Shown: one piece after another, positions 6,764 to 15,277 of the stretch
How the letters are laid out: every line of letters starts with the position of its first letter
Numbering within the stretch: the first letter of the stretch is position 1
Assembly (NCBI GenBank): GCA_012513595.1
Contig: JAAZBY010000183.1
Location: forward strand, 1-19,344
Reading direction: 5' to 3'
Source of the DNA: Chloroflexota bacterium
Lineage (GTDB): Bacteria; Chloroflexota; Anaerolineae; UBA1429
DNA: 19,344 nucleotides
Notes under the pieces: model-generated
Told to the model about the DNA's origin: nothing
Database searches by the model: none
What the model saw: only the letters and a program-made list of their open reading frames with translations
Position numbers and translations under genes: made by a program

Positions 6764-9700
6764 ATGCACGACCACCCCCTAGACTCAGCCGGCCTCGACA
6801 ACGGCGCCCTGGCCCTCCTGCAGCAGGGTTACCGCAACAACTGGCAACAGTACCTGGCCGCGCTGGACGGCGCGGGCGGCGCCCGCGGCTGGGACGTCTG
6901 CGTCCTGACGGCCTCCAACCGGCGCCAGGCGCAGGCCTATGAGGCCCAGCTCGAGGCGCGCCGGGCCGGGGGCCTCCTGCCGGCCGGCACGCGCTTCCTG
7001 GTGCTGCCCGACCCGGACGGGCTGCGCATCGGCTCGGGCGGGGCGACGTTGCGCGTCTTGGCGCGCCTGGCCGCCGACGGCGGGGCGCAGGCCTTGGCCA
7101 CCCAGCGGGTGCTGGTGATCCACTCGGGCGGGGACTCCCGCCGCCTGCCGCACTGCTCGGCGGTGGGCAAGCTCTTCAGCCGGGTGCCCCATGAGCTGCC
7201 CGATGGGCGGGCCTCTTCGCTCTTTGACGAGTTCCTCGTCTCCCTCTCTGGCCTGCCCGGGCAGGTGCCGCCGGGGGTGCTGGTCGCCTCCGGAGACGTC
7301 CTGATCCTGTTCGACCATCTGCAGCTGGCCTTCCAGCGGCCGGGCATCATCGGCGTGGCGGCGGCCACCCCGGCCGACGACGGCACCCGGCACGGCGTCT
7401 ACGTTAGCGAGGGGGGCTCGCAGCGGGTGCGCGCCTTCCTGCACAAGCCGCCGCTCGCGCGCCTGCACGCCGAGGGGGCCGTCGACGCGGCCGGGCACGT
7501 TCAGATCGACACCGGCCTGGTCTGGCTGGACCCCGCCGCGGCCGAGCGCCTGCTCGCACTGCAGGCTGGCGCGGGGGAGCGGCTCTTGCGCGGGGTGACC
7601 CTGAACCTGTACGGCGACCTGTTGGCGCCCCTGGCCGCGGCCACCGACCGGGAGGCCTACCTGGCCGACACCTCCGACGGGCCGGCCACCACGGCGCTCC
7701 GCGAGGTGCGCGAGCGGGCCTGGGACCTCTTGCGCGGGACGCCCTTCTCCGTCGAGCGGCTGCACCCGGCCGCCTTTGTGCACTTTGGCTCCACCCGCGA
7801 GTACCTGCAGGTGCTGACGGAGAGCCTGCACACCCTGGGCGGCTGCGGCTGGCAGGCCCGGGCGGCCTCCTGGCTGCCGGCCCGCAACGCCGCCAACGGC
7901 AACGGGCTGGTGCTGGCCAACGCCTACGTCGGCGCCCTGCCCGAGCAGGCCGCCCCCGGCAGCACCGTCACCGATGCGACGCTCCTCGGCCCGGTGCGCC
8001 TGGGCGCGGGCAGCCTGATCGCCAACGTCATGGCCGGCGAGGACGGCCTGACGGTGGGGGATGAGGTCGTCGTGCATCAGTTGCCGCTCCTCGACGGCGC
8101 CGGCTGGGTGACGCGCGTCTACGGCGCCGCCGATGACCCCAAGGTCCCCCTGCACAGCGGTGGGACGCTGCTGAACATCCCCTGGGAGGAGTGGCTGCGG
8201 CGGGCCGGCCTGCGCCCGGCCGACCTGTGGCCCGCCACCAGCGACGCGGCCCTCTGCACCCTGTGGGAGGCGCGGCTCTACCCCGTCTGCGAGGACCGCG
8301 AAGAGAGCCTGCGCGCCTCGGCCTGGCTGGAGCGCCCCGAGCGTGCCGCGCCGGAAGAGGTCGCCCGCTGGCGGCAGGCCGAGCGCCTCTCGCTGAGCGA
8401 ATCGTACCTGCGGGCCGACGTGCGGCGCATCGTCCGCGAGGCGGGGGAGATCGAGGACCGCGTGCGGGCCCGGCGCTTCGCCGCCCAGGCCGAGGCGGAA
8501 CGCCCCGCGGGCGAGTACACGGACCTGCTTGGTGGCCGGCGCGACGCGCCCCGCCGGGCCCGCGCCGTGGCCGACTGGCTGGAGGCCTCCATCGACCCCT
8601 GGCTGCCGATCCGCGGGTACGAGGCGTTGGCCCTGGCCACGGGGGACGATCGTTGGTCAACGCGGGCCTTCTCGGCCCTGGCGCGGCTGGTGCGGGCGCA
8701 CACCCCGGTGCCCGAGGCGGCCGCCTCGACCCTTTCCGGCCTGAGCGCCGGGCAGCGCGCCACGATGCGCGCTGCCGCCCGGCTGGACTTTGGCGGCGGC
8801 TGGAGCGACACGCCCCCCTACTCCCTCGAGCGCGGCGGCACCGTGCTCAACGGCGCCGTGCGCCTGCGCGGGGCGCTGCCGATCGTGGCCGAGGCCGAGG
8901 TCCTCGCCGAGCCCGAGATCGTCCTCGAATCGCGGGACATCGAGGCGACCATTCGCCCGCGCACCGTCGGAGACGTGCTGGACTTTGCCAACCCGGCCGA
9001 CCCGTTCGCCCTGCTCAAGGCGGCGCTGGTCTTCCGCGGGATGGTGCCGCGCCTGGTTGACCCGAACACCCCCCTGGCGGCCCTGCTCGGCCCGCTGGGG
9101 CGGGGGCTGCGCCTCTCCACGGCCACGACGATCCCGCGCGGCTCGGGGCTGGGCACCTCGAGCATCCTGGCCGGGGCCGTCCTGCAGGCGCTGGCGACGC
9201 TCTTGGGCACGCCGGTCGAGGAGGCGCGCCTGTTCGACGAGGTCCTCTGCCTGGAGCAGATGATCACCACCGGCGGCGGCTGGCAGGACCAGATCGGCGG
9301 CCTGACGGGCGGGATCAAGCTGATCCGCACGCGCCCCGGCTTGCCGCAGGCGGCCGAGATCGAACGGCTGCCGATGATGCCGTCCCTGGCGCAGGCGTTG
9401 AACGAGCGGCTGCTCCTCGTCTACACCGGGCAGCGCCGGCTGGCCAAGAACCTGCTGCGCGCCGTGATGGGGCGCTGGATGACGCGCGACCCGGAGATGG
9501 TGGCCATGCTGGCCGACATCGCCGCGTTGGCGGTCGAGATGCAGCGGGCCCTCCTGGCCGTGGACCTGGATGCCTTCGGCGCCCTCATCGGCGCGCACTG
9601 GCAGATCAACAAGCGGATGGACGCCGGCTGCTCCAACCCGTTCATCGACGACCTCTTGGCCCTCTGCGCGCCCTACATGGTGGGGGCCAAGCTGGCCGGC

Positions 9701-9859
9701 GCCGGCGGCGGGGGCTATGCCCTGGTGATCGCCAAAGACGGCGGGGCGGCGCGTGACCTGGGGGAGATGCTGGCCCGGCGCTTTGGCGGCGGCGACGCCG
9801 GCCTGTGGGGCTGCACCATCACCTCTCCGGGCTTGGTGGGCGAGGAGGCCGGCGCGTGA
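6764..9859 (+). CDS. fkp: Bifunctional L-fucokinase / fucose-1-phosphate guanylyltransferase
   Basis: Salvage enzyme that phosphorylates L-fucose and joins it to GMP, giving GDP-L-fucose for glycan synthesis. The 1031-residue protein has the expected order. The N-terminal pyrophosphorylase domain (PF07959-like) shows GSGGATLRVL (90-99) and HSGGDSRRLPH with GK (120-136). A beta-helix-like middle with LLGPVRLGAGSLI follows. The C-terminal GHMP kinase has RLDFGGGWSDTPP (673-685), the ATP loop PRGSGLGTSS (791-800) and KLAGAGGGGY (976-985). The length is close to plant FKGP (about 1055) and longer than Bacteroides Fkp (949). ATG 6764 follows GGAGG at 5 nt. It overlaps the next gene by 4 nt. Related GHMP enzymes act on heptose phosphates, but the joint N-terminal domain favours fucose. 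No gmd/fcl de novo genes are in view. Confidence 0.88.
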   Translation: MHDHPLDSAGLDNGALALLQQGYRNNWQQYLAALDGAGGARGWDVCVLTASNRRQAQAYEAQLEARRAGGLLPAGTRFLVLPDPDGLRIGSGGATLRVLARLAADGGAQALATQRVLVIHSGGDSRRLPHCSAVGKLFSRVPHELPDGRASSLFDEFLVSLSGLPGQVPPGVLVASGDVLILFDHLQLAFQRPGIIGVAAATPADDGTRHGVYVSEGGSQRVRAFLHKPPLARLHAEGAVDAAGHVQIDTGLVWLDPAAAERLLALQAGAGERLLRGVTLNLYGDLLAPLAAATDREAYLADTSDGPATTALREVRERAWDLLRGTPFSVERLHPAAFVHFGSTREYLQVLTESLHTLGGCGWQARAASWLPARNAANGNGLVLANAYVGALPEQAAPGSTVTDATLLGPVRLGAGSLIANVMAGEDGLTVGDEVVVHQLPLLDGAGWVTRVYGAADDPKVPLHSGGTLLNIPWEEWLRRAGLRPADLWPATSDAALCTLWEARLYPVCEDREESLRASAWLERPERAAPEEVARWRQAERLSLSESYLRADVRRIVREAGEIEDRVRARRFAAQAEAERPAGEYTDLLGGRRDAPRRARAVADWLEASIDPWLPIRGYEALALATGDDRWSTRAFSALARLVRAHTPVPEAAASTLSGLSAGQRATMRAAARLDFGGGWSDTPPYSLERGGTVLNGAVRLRGALPIVAEAEVLAEPEIVLESRDIEATIRPRTVGDVLDFANPADPFALLKAALVFRGMVPRLVDPNTPLAALLGPLGRGLRLSTATTIPRGSGLGTSSILAGAVLQALATLLGTPVEEARLFDEVLCLEQMITTGGGWQDQIGGLTGGIKLIRTRPGLPQAAEIERLPMMPSLAQALNERLLLVYTGQRRLAKNLLRAVMGRWMTRDPEMVAMLADIAALAVEMQRALLAVDLDAFGALIGAHWQINKRMDAGCSNPFIDDLLALCAPYMVGAKLAGAGGGGYALVIAKDGGAARDLGEMLARRFGGGDAGLWGCTITSPGLVGEEAGA

Positions 9860-11085
9860 CGGCCCGGCCCCTGCGCATCGCCATGATCGGGCCGTTCGGC
9901 CTGGGGCCCAAGGCCACCGTCCGCGAGCGGGCCCTGCCCCTGGCGCTGGCCATGGCCGCCGCCGGGCACCGGGTGACGGTCGTCATGCCCCCCTGGCACA
10001 CGCCCGAAGAGGCCGGCCGCGCATGGGATGAGGGCGGCGTGCGGCTCGAGTACGTCGGCATGGGGCCGCGCGTGCCGCTGGCGCGGCATGGGGCCATCGC
10101 CGGGCGGCTGGCGGCGCGGGCGATGGCCTGGCAGCCCGACGTGGTGCACGTCTTCAAGCCCAAGGCGCACGCCGGGCTGGCCGGCGCGGCGCTCTGGGCG
10201 CTGGGCAGGCTCCGGCCGGGCAGGCCGCCGGTGGTGGTCGACGAGGACGACTGGGAGGGCCCCGGCGGCTGGAACGAGATGGAGCCCTACCCCGCCGTGG
10301 CCAAGGCCCTCTTTGCCTGCCAGGAGCGCTGGGGCCTGCGCCATGCGGATGGCGTCACCGTCGCCAGCCGCGCGCTCGAAACGCTGGCCTGGGGGCTCGG
10401 CGCGGACCCGGGCACGGTCCTGTACCTGCCCAACGGCGCGGCGCCGGCTATCCGCGGTGACGGCGCCCGCATCAGGGGCGCGCTGGGCCTCGGCGAGCGG
10501 CCGGTGATCCTGCTGGTAACGCGCTTTTTCGAGTTCGACGTGGCCCGCGTCGCGGCGGCGTTCGCCCAAGTGCACGCCCAGGCGCCCGAGGCGCGCCTGC
10601 TGGTGGTGGGCGAGGCGCTCTACCCGGCGGAGGGGGCCGCCTTCTACCGGCTGATCGACGAGGCCGGCCTGCGCGAGGCCGTGGTCACCGCCGGCTGGGT
10701 GCCCCTGGCCGAGCTGCCCGACTATGTGGCCGCCGGAGACCTGGCCATCTACCCCTACGACGACACGTTGGTCAACCGCACCAAGTGCTCCGTCAAGCTA
10801 GCGGGGCTCCTGGCGGCGGGGGTGCCGGTGGTGGCCGAGGCGGTCGGCCAGAATACCGAGTACGTCCGCGATGGGCACAGCGGCCTCTGCACGCCGTCGG
10901 GCGATGCGGCGGCCCTCGCCGAGGCCTGCCTGCGCCTGATCGGCGATGCGGCCCTGCGCGCCCGCCTGGGCGCCGCCGCGGCCGACCTGATGCGCACGAC
11001 CTACTCCTGGGAGGCCCTCGCCGAGGAACTCCTGGGCCTCTACGCGCGGGTGCTGGCCGGCCGCCGGGCCGGCGCCGCGCGCTAG
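9856..11085 (+). CDS. Glycosyltransferase, GT-B fold (GT4-like)
   Basis: A 409-residue cytoplasmic or membrane-associated sugar transferase with two Rossmann halves. The N-terminal half starts IAMIGPFGLGPKATV and contains the DEDDWEGPGGWNE segment (129-141). The C-terminal half holds the nucleotide-sugar site, NRTKCSVKLAGLLAAGVPVV with AVGQNTEYV (about 307-337). The usual EX7E motif of GT4 is replaced by the NRTKCSxK form, so it belongs to a divergent GT4-like branch. GTG 9856 is selected because its GTGA shares bases with the TGA stop of fkp and GAGGAGG lies 7 nt upstream. This is classical translational coupling. Because it is made from the same message as fkp, a GDP-fucose donor is a natural guess, though only an inference. 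It ends tail-to-tail with scpA. Confidence 0.85.
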   Translation: MTARPLRIAMIGPFGLGPKATVRERALPLALAMAAAGHRVTVVMPPWHTPEEAGRAWDEGGVRLEYVGMGPRVPLARHGAIAGRLAARAMAWQPDVVHVFKPKAHAGLAGAALWALGRLRPGRPPVVVDEDDWEGPGGWNEMEPYPAVAKALFACQERWGLRHADGVTVASRALETLAWGLGADPGTVLYLPNGAAPAIRGDGARIRGALGLGERPVILLVTRFFEFDVARVAAAFAQVHAQAPEARLLVVGEALYPAEGAAFYRLIDEAGLREAVVTAGWVPLAELPDYVAAGDLAIYPYDDTLVNRTKCSVKLAGLLAAGVPVVAEAVGQNTEYVRDGHSGLCTPSGDAAALAEACLRLIGDAALRARLGAAAADLMRTTYSWEALAEELLGLYARVLAGRRAGAAR

Positions 11086-11861
11086 ACCTCCCCCTCCTCG
11101 CCGTACTCGCTGAGGTCCAGCGGGGCGATGTCGGCCTGCGGGTCGGGGGTGCGGCGCTCCAGGAGGACCTCGCCAAAGACGCGCTCCTGCGTCGCGCGGA
11201 GCTCCTGCTGTTTGATCATCTCCAGCACGGCCAGGAAGGTAACGATGACCTCCAGCCGGGAACGGGCCGCGCGCAGGATGGTCGACAGGCGCACCCGTGG
11301 CCGCCGGCGCACGGCGCGGCGCACCGCGCGGATGCAGTCGGCGATGTGCACGGGCACGGGCGCCACCACCTCGTCCACCGGCGGGGCGGAGGGGTGTTCG
11401 GCGAGGGCGCGCAGGAGGGCCTCCAGGAGGGCCGCGGGCGGCAGCTCGCCGAACTGCGGCGGGCGCTTGACCTCGGGCGGGGGCGCCACGCGGACGAAGG
11501 AGCGCTGGCCCTCCTCTTGGCGGCCGCGCAGGGCCAGGGCGGCCTCTTTGTAGCGCTTGTACTCGCGCAGCCGGCGGGCCAGGTCCTCGCCGACGTCTTC
11601 CTCGTTGGGGTCCTCGGGGGGCTCCTCGTCGCGCGGCAAGAGGTGCCGCGACTTGATCAGCAGCAGCCGCGCGGCAATGACCATGAAATCGGCCAGGTTG
11701 GCGGCTGAGAGCTCGCGCAGCAGGGCGATGTGCGCCAGGTACTGGTCGGCCACCATGGCCAGCGAGACCTGGGTGATGTCGAGCTCCTGGCGCTCGATGA
11801 GGCGCAGGAGCACGTCGAGCGGCCCCTCATAGACGTCGATAGCGACGCGATAGGTGGAGAT
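11082..11861 (-). CDS. scpA: Segregation and condensation protein A, with apparent AUC start
   Basis: Kleisin that bridges the two SMC heads together with ScpB in chromosome condensation. From the chosen start it has 259 residues, the family norm. It has the N-terminal helical domain with YRVAIDVYEGPLDVLLRLIE (EGPLD at 12-16), ELDIT, and DFMVIAARLLLIKS, then an acidic linker and a C-terminal winged-helix with VIVTFLAVLEM and RVFGEVLLE. The only usual start in frame, GTG 11813, would cut off the conserved EGPLD helix. No ATG, GTG, TTG or CTG exists in frame between it and the upstream stop at 11952-11954. ATC at 11861 lies 5 nt after GGAGG and gives the expected N-terminus. A base error turning ATG into ATC is the alternative. 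Its own promoter lies just upstream; scpB is not in the window. Confidence 0.88.
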   Translation of the reverse strand: MSTYRVAIDVYEGPLDVLLRLIERQELDITQVSLAMVADQYLAHIALLRELSAANLADFMVIAARLLLIKSRHLLPRDEEPPEDPNEEDVGEDLARRLREYKRYKEAALALRGRQEEGQRSFVRVAPPPEVKRPPQFGELPPAALLEALLRALAEHPSAPPVDEVVAPVPVHIADCIRAVRRAVRRRPRVRLSTILRAARSRLEVIVTFLAVLEMIKQQELRATQERVFGEVLLERRTPDPQADIAPLDLSEYGEEGEV

Positions 11862-11866
11862 GGCGG

Positions 11867-11871
11867 CCTCC
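11867..11871 (-). promoter_or_regulatory. Ribosome binding site supporting the AUC start of scpA
   Basis: GGAGG on the minus strand, followed by CCGCC and then ATC (11861-11859). The 5-nt spacing is the same as for the permease and ATPase genes in this window. Confidence 0.65.
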
Positions 11872-11898
11872 GCGCGGGCAGGGATGGGATCGGCGCAG

Positions 11899-11927
11899 AT
11901 TGTAGGCCGAGGGGGGCGAAGCGTCCA
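11899..11927 (-). promoter_or_regulatory. Promoter of scpA
   Basis: On the minus strand TGGACG (11927-11922, four of six) is followed by a 17-nt spacer and TACAAT (11904-11899, five of six). Transcription would start near 11892, about 30 nt before the AUC start. That leaves no room for an upstream start codon. It lies between the stop of the GT-C gene and scpA, so scpA may also receive read-through from upstream. Confidence 0.55.
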
Positions 11928-11951
11928 GCCGCAGAAAAGCGCCGTGCCCGT

Positions 11952-13592
11952 CTACTCGCCGGTGTGCAGGTAGATCTCCACGCGGAGGTCAGCGGCCAGG
12001 GGCACCGCGAGCGGCGTAAAGGTGCCCTCCAGGGCGCGGGCCTCCACCTCCCGGCTGACGAGGTTGAGGGCGTCGTCCGCCGGGGGGTAATAGTCAGGCG
12101 CTGCCGTGATATAGTAGCGCGGGTTCAGGGCCAGGAGCCGCTCCCAGGCCTTCTCCGCGTCGGCCTCGGCGAAGCCCAGGCCCGTGTAGCGACACATGAT
12201 CCCCTGCTGCAGGCGACGCTTGGCCGCATAATACGTGATCGTATTGTGGTTCAGCCAGGCCGTGTCCACCCCCACGATGTTGTAGCGCCAGGCGTCCGCG
12301 TCAGACGCGCACGTGCGTGAGACGACCGCCTCCACCATCGCGTCGTCGCGGCCGTCCTGTTGTACGGCCAGCAGCCAGGGCGAGAGGCGCGTATTGGCCG
12401 GCACCAATCCCAGCGTCTGCGCGTAGGCGGCGCCCCCCTGGTAGAGGAAGGCGGCCAGGCAGAGGGCCGTGGCCCAATGGCGGTTCACCTGCGCCAGCGC
12501 CCAGGCCACCAGCACGGCCACATAAGGGGCCAGCGGCAGCAGGTAGCGGTTCTCTCGGTTGGGGCTCCGGGCAAAGAGGGCCAGGGCGCCGAGGACCTCG
12601 ACCGCGGCGACGACGGCCAGCAGCGTCAACCCGTCGCGCGGGGCGCTCTGCCGCGCCGCCCGCGCCACGGCCAGGATCAGGGCGGCCCCCAGGAGCAGCC
12701 CCAGGCCCGCGAGCACCTGCGGCAGGAACAGGCTCTGCTGCGCGGCGCGCAGCCAGTAGGCGTAGGAGCGCAGGAAGGTATCTTCCCAGCCAAAGAGGGT
12801 GGCCGTCGGCCCAAAGGAGGAGAGCGAGACGTGCCACGCCACCGTGCGCCAGTTGACCACGTACCACCCCGCCGTGCCGGCGGCCAGCACCGTCCCGGCC
12901 AGGAGGGGCAGCGTGGCGCGCGCGTCGCGCCACTCCTGCCGGGCGAAACGCGTCCCCGGGCGGAAGGCGTAGCCCAGCGCCACCAGGCCGGGCCCCAGGC
13001 AGTACAGGGGCGAGGAGACCTTGGCGAGCATGGCCAGCGCGGCGGCGGCCAGCAGGAGCCCCAGAGTGCGCAGGCGCCCCCAGCCGGGCGCGCTGGCCGC
13101 GATGAACAGGAACCAGGCCACCGCCAGGGTCTGCAGCGGCTCGGCATAGTACTGGTGCGAGAGGGCCACAAAGAGCGGCCCGGCGGCCAGGGCCGCCAGC
13201 CCCACCACGGCCACTGAAACCCGGCGCGACAGGCGCAGCAGGGCGCCGCCCGTCAGCGCCAGGGCGGCCATCTGCGTCAGCACGATGGAGACCAAGAGGC
13301 CCGCATCGATGGAGCCCAGCCACTGCCCCAGCGGGACGAAGAACTGCCCGATCCAGGCGATGCCGGGGGCCTTCTGGCCAAAGGCGGTGCCCATCATCCG
13401 CGGCCAGAGGGCCGGGTCATGCCGCAGGAGGTAGTAGAGGTCCACCGAGAGCTCGCCGTACCAGGCCGGGTCCCAGGGCCAGGCCTGCCGGTCCAGGGCG
13501 ATCCAGGCCAGGCTCGGCAGAACCAGCAGGACGGCCAGGATGGCGATGAGGAGCCGCCCATGGGCGCGGCAGGCGCGTTGTATGCGTTCCAA
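11952..13592 (-). CDS. GT-C membrane glycosyltransferase (PMT/ArnT-like, GT39/GT83 type)
   Basis: A 546-residue integral membrane enzyme that should move a sugar from a polyprenyl-phosphate donor to an acceptor outside the membrane. After the first membrane helix (about 14-32) comes the acidic extracytoplasmic loop WPWDPAWYGE (Asp41, Glu47), where GT-C catalytic residues lie, then GQKAPGIAWIGQF in the next loop. About ten further hydrophobic helices follow, with the NRENRYLLPLAPY motif typical of this group, and a soluble C-terminal domain ending RVEIYLHTGE. The start is TTG 13592, with GAGGGA about 5 nt before it; no better ATG is near. It lies 52 nt downstream of the methyltransferase-GT2 gene, which may make the polyprenyl-phosphate-sugar donor it uses. 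The exact sugar is unknown. Confidence 0.85.
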   Translation of the reverse strand: MERIQRACRAHGRLLIAILAVLLVLPSLAWIALDRQAWPWDPAWYGELSVDLYYLLRHDPALWPRMMGTAFGQKAPGIAWIGQFFVPLGQWLGSIDAGLLVSIVLTQMAALALTGGALLRLSRRVSVAVVGLAALAAGPLFVALSHQYYAEPLQTLAVAWFLFIAASAPGWGRLRTLGLLLAAAALAMLAKVSSPLYCLGPGLVALGYAFRPGTRFARQEWRDARATLPLLAGTVLAAGTAGWYVVNWRTVAWHVSLSSFGPTATLFGWEDTFLRSYAYWLRAAQQSLFLPQVLAGLGLLLGAALILAVARAARQSAPRDGLTLLAVVAAVEVLGALALFARSPNRENRYLLPLAPYVAVLVAWALAQVNRHWATALCLAAFLYQGGAAYAQTLGLVPANTRLSPWLLAVQQDGRDDAMVEAVVSRTCASDADAWRYNIVGVDTAWLNHNTITYYAAKRRLQQGIMCRYTGLGFAEADAEKAWERLLALNPRYYITAAPDYYPPADDALNLVSREVEARALEGTFTPLAVPLAADLRVEIYLHTGE

Positions 13593-13644
13593 GCGAATCC
13601 CTCACTCCCCCGCGGCGCGGGGGCTGGGCGCAGGGCGGACGGCG

Positions 13645-15132
13645 CTAGACGAACTTGATGCGCGTCGCGGCGAAACTGACCATGCGCAAGAGCAGCCAGC
13701 CATGGCGCCAGCGCTGGATGTTGGTGCTCCCGTAGGTGCGCTCGCGGTAGCGGACGGGCAGGTCGATGATGCGCAGCCCCAACTTGGCCGCGCCGAACAA
13801 GAGGTCAAAGTCGCCAAAGGGGTCAAAGTCCCCAAAGTAGGCACGGTTGGCCGCCAGCCGCTCATAGTCGCGGCGCCACAGCACCTTGGTGCCGCAGAGG
13901 GTGTCCTTCACCGGTTGGCCGAGCAGCCAGGAGAAGGCCATGCTGAAGAACTTGTTCCCCAGCAGGTTCCAGAAGCGCATCGCCTCGCGCTCCATCGGGT
14001 AGACGAGGCGCACGCCGTTGACGAACTCCCCCTTGCCCGCGCGGAGCGCCTCGTAAAAGCGGGGCAGGTCCTCGGGCGGCACGGTCAGGTCGGCGTCGAG
14101 GATCATCAGCACGTCACCGTGGGCGGCGGCAAAGCCGGCGCGGACGGCGTCCCCCTTGCCGACGCCGCTCTGCCGCAGTAGGACGCAGCGCCGCTCCGGG
14201 TGCGCGGCGATGGCCTCTTCGAGGGCCTGGTAGGTGTTGTCGCGCGAGTGCCCCTCCACAAAGACCATCTCGGTGCCGCCGCCCAGCTCGGGAACGCGGG
14301 CAAAGATCTGGGGGACGTTGCCCTCCTCGTTACGCGCCGGGATGACCACCGAGACGACCGGCTCGTCCTCGGCGGGGGCGGCCTCGGCCAGCGGGCGGGC
14401 CAGGAACAGGTTGGTCAGGGCCAGGTGCCGGAAGGGCCACAGCCGGGCCAGGTAGCGGTTGCAGAACGGCCCCCAGAGGGGCGTCGCCAGCGGCCAGATG
14501 ATCTCCGTCCAGCGGCGAAAGACCTCGAACCCGGCCAGGTGCAGGAGGTTGGCCAAGTCGTCGGGCGTCAGCCAGTTCTGGTACAGGGTGGGCTGGGCCA
14601 GGCCGAGGCGCTCGGCCAGCGCCAGGGCCGGCTCCCACAGGCGCGAGTAGGTGTTGATGACGATGCGCGTATGCGGCGCGGCCATGGCGCGCACCTGCTC
14701 GAGGACGGCCTGCACGTCCCACAGGTCGTTGACCAAGTCAGACAGGACGATGACGTCAAACGGCCCGTCGACCAGGCCGGCCAGGGCGTGCGCGTCCCCC
14801 TCGATGAAGCGCAGGCCGGGGTGGCGCTGGCGGGCGGCCGCGATCATGGCCGGGGAAAAGTCGAGCCCCACGCCCTCGGCGGGTTGCAGGGCGGCGAGGA
14901 GGTCGCCGCAGCCGCAGCCCACCTCGAGCACGCGCTGGCCGGGCGCCACGAGGAAGCGAAAGACCTCCTCCAGGCGGCGGTGGTAGGCGGCCGAGGCGCG
15001 GCGGGGCCGCCCGGCCAGGCCGTCCCAGTGGGCGATGCGCGCCTGGCGGTAAGCCTCACGGGCGGCGTCGGCCGGTGCGTGGGGCGGGCTGGTGGCGATC
15101 GTGGCTTGCTGCTCCCGGCCGTCGTCGGCCAT
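13645..15132 (-). CDS. Fusion of SAM methyltransferase and family 2 glycosyltransferase
   Basis: One 495-residue protein with two complete domains. Residues about 30-215 are a class I methyltransferase: motif I VLEVGCGCGDLL (68-79), acidic GLDFSP (89-94) and a post-motif LSDLVNDLWD (130-139). Residues about 255-495 are a GT-A domain like dolichyl/undecaprenyl-phosphate mannosyltransferase: SVVIPARNEEGNV (261-273), metal-binding DAD (346-348), DTLCGTKVLWRRDY and FGDFDLLFGA. No C-terminal membrane helices are seen. ATG 15132 follows GGAGGG at about 4 nt; a longer reading from 15228 lacks a ribosome site. The likely job is to charge a polyprenyl phosphate with a sugar, with methylation of the sugar or of a linked glycan. 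The GT-C enzyme 52 nt downstream is a fitting partner. The fusion architecture is certain; the substrates are not. Confidence 0.9.
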   Translation of the reverse strand: MADDGREQQATIATSPPHAPADAAREAYRQARIAHWDGLAGRPRRASAAYHRRLEEVFRFLVAPGQRVLEVGCGCGDLLAALQPAEGVGLDFSPAMIAAARQRHPGLRFIEGDAHALAGLVDGPFDVIVLSDLVNDLWDVQAVLEQVRAMAAPHTRIVINTYSRLWEPALALAERLGLAQPTLYQNWLTPDDLANLLHLAGFEVFRRWTEIIWPLATPLWGPFCNRYLARLWPFRHLALTNLFLARPLAEAAPAEDEPVVSVVIPARNEEGNVPQIFARVPELGGGTEMVFVEGHSRDNTYQALEEAIAAHPERRCVLLRQSGVGKGDAVRAGFAAAHGDVLMILDADLTVPPEDLPRFYEALRAGKGEFVNGVRLVYPMEREAMRFWNLLGNKFFSMAFSWLLGQPVKDTLCGTKVLWRRDYERLAANRAYFGDFDPFGDFDLLFGAAKLGLRIIDLPVRYRERTYGSTNIQRWRHGWLLLRMVSFAATRIKFV

Positions 15133-15199
15133 AGGTCCCTCCGGGCGGTATGGTGCGGGAAAGTGCCGCGGTAGAGTGCGCTGGTGCGGTAACCGACCT

Positions 15200-15228
15200 A
15201 CCATAGCAGGTCTGCCCCGTCCGCGCAA
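15200..15228 (-). promoter_or_regulatory. Promoter of the methyltransferase-GT2 / GT-C operon
   Basis: On the minus strand TTGCGC (15228-15223, four of six) stands 17 nt from TATGGT (15205-15200, four of six), which is preceded by TGC as an extended -10. The leader to ATG 15132 is about 60 nt. It is arranged back-to-back with the restriction-modification promoter at 15278-15307. The 318 nt between the two genes hold only these signals. Confidence 0.5.
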
Positions 15229-15277
15229 GGCCCAGGGGCGGGAGTGGCTGCGGCGTGCGTGTAGGCCGCGTCACCGC

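Noticed and set aside
6785..8155. Long open frame of 456 codons on the minus strand inside fkp
   Set aside because: It is the complement of a strong GC-rich gene. Its translation is rich in Gly, Arg, Gln and Val without any domain, and fkp motifs run through the whole stretch.
11811..11813. GTG 11813 as the scpA start
   Set aside because: It would remove the conserved EGPLD helix that is plainly encoded just upstream, and no ribosome site precedes it.
13800..13845. Short tandem duplication GDFDPFGDFD in the GT2 domain
   Set aside because: As I recall, the same doubled motif is normal in this glycosyltransferase subgroup, so it is not a recent duplication.
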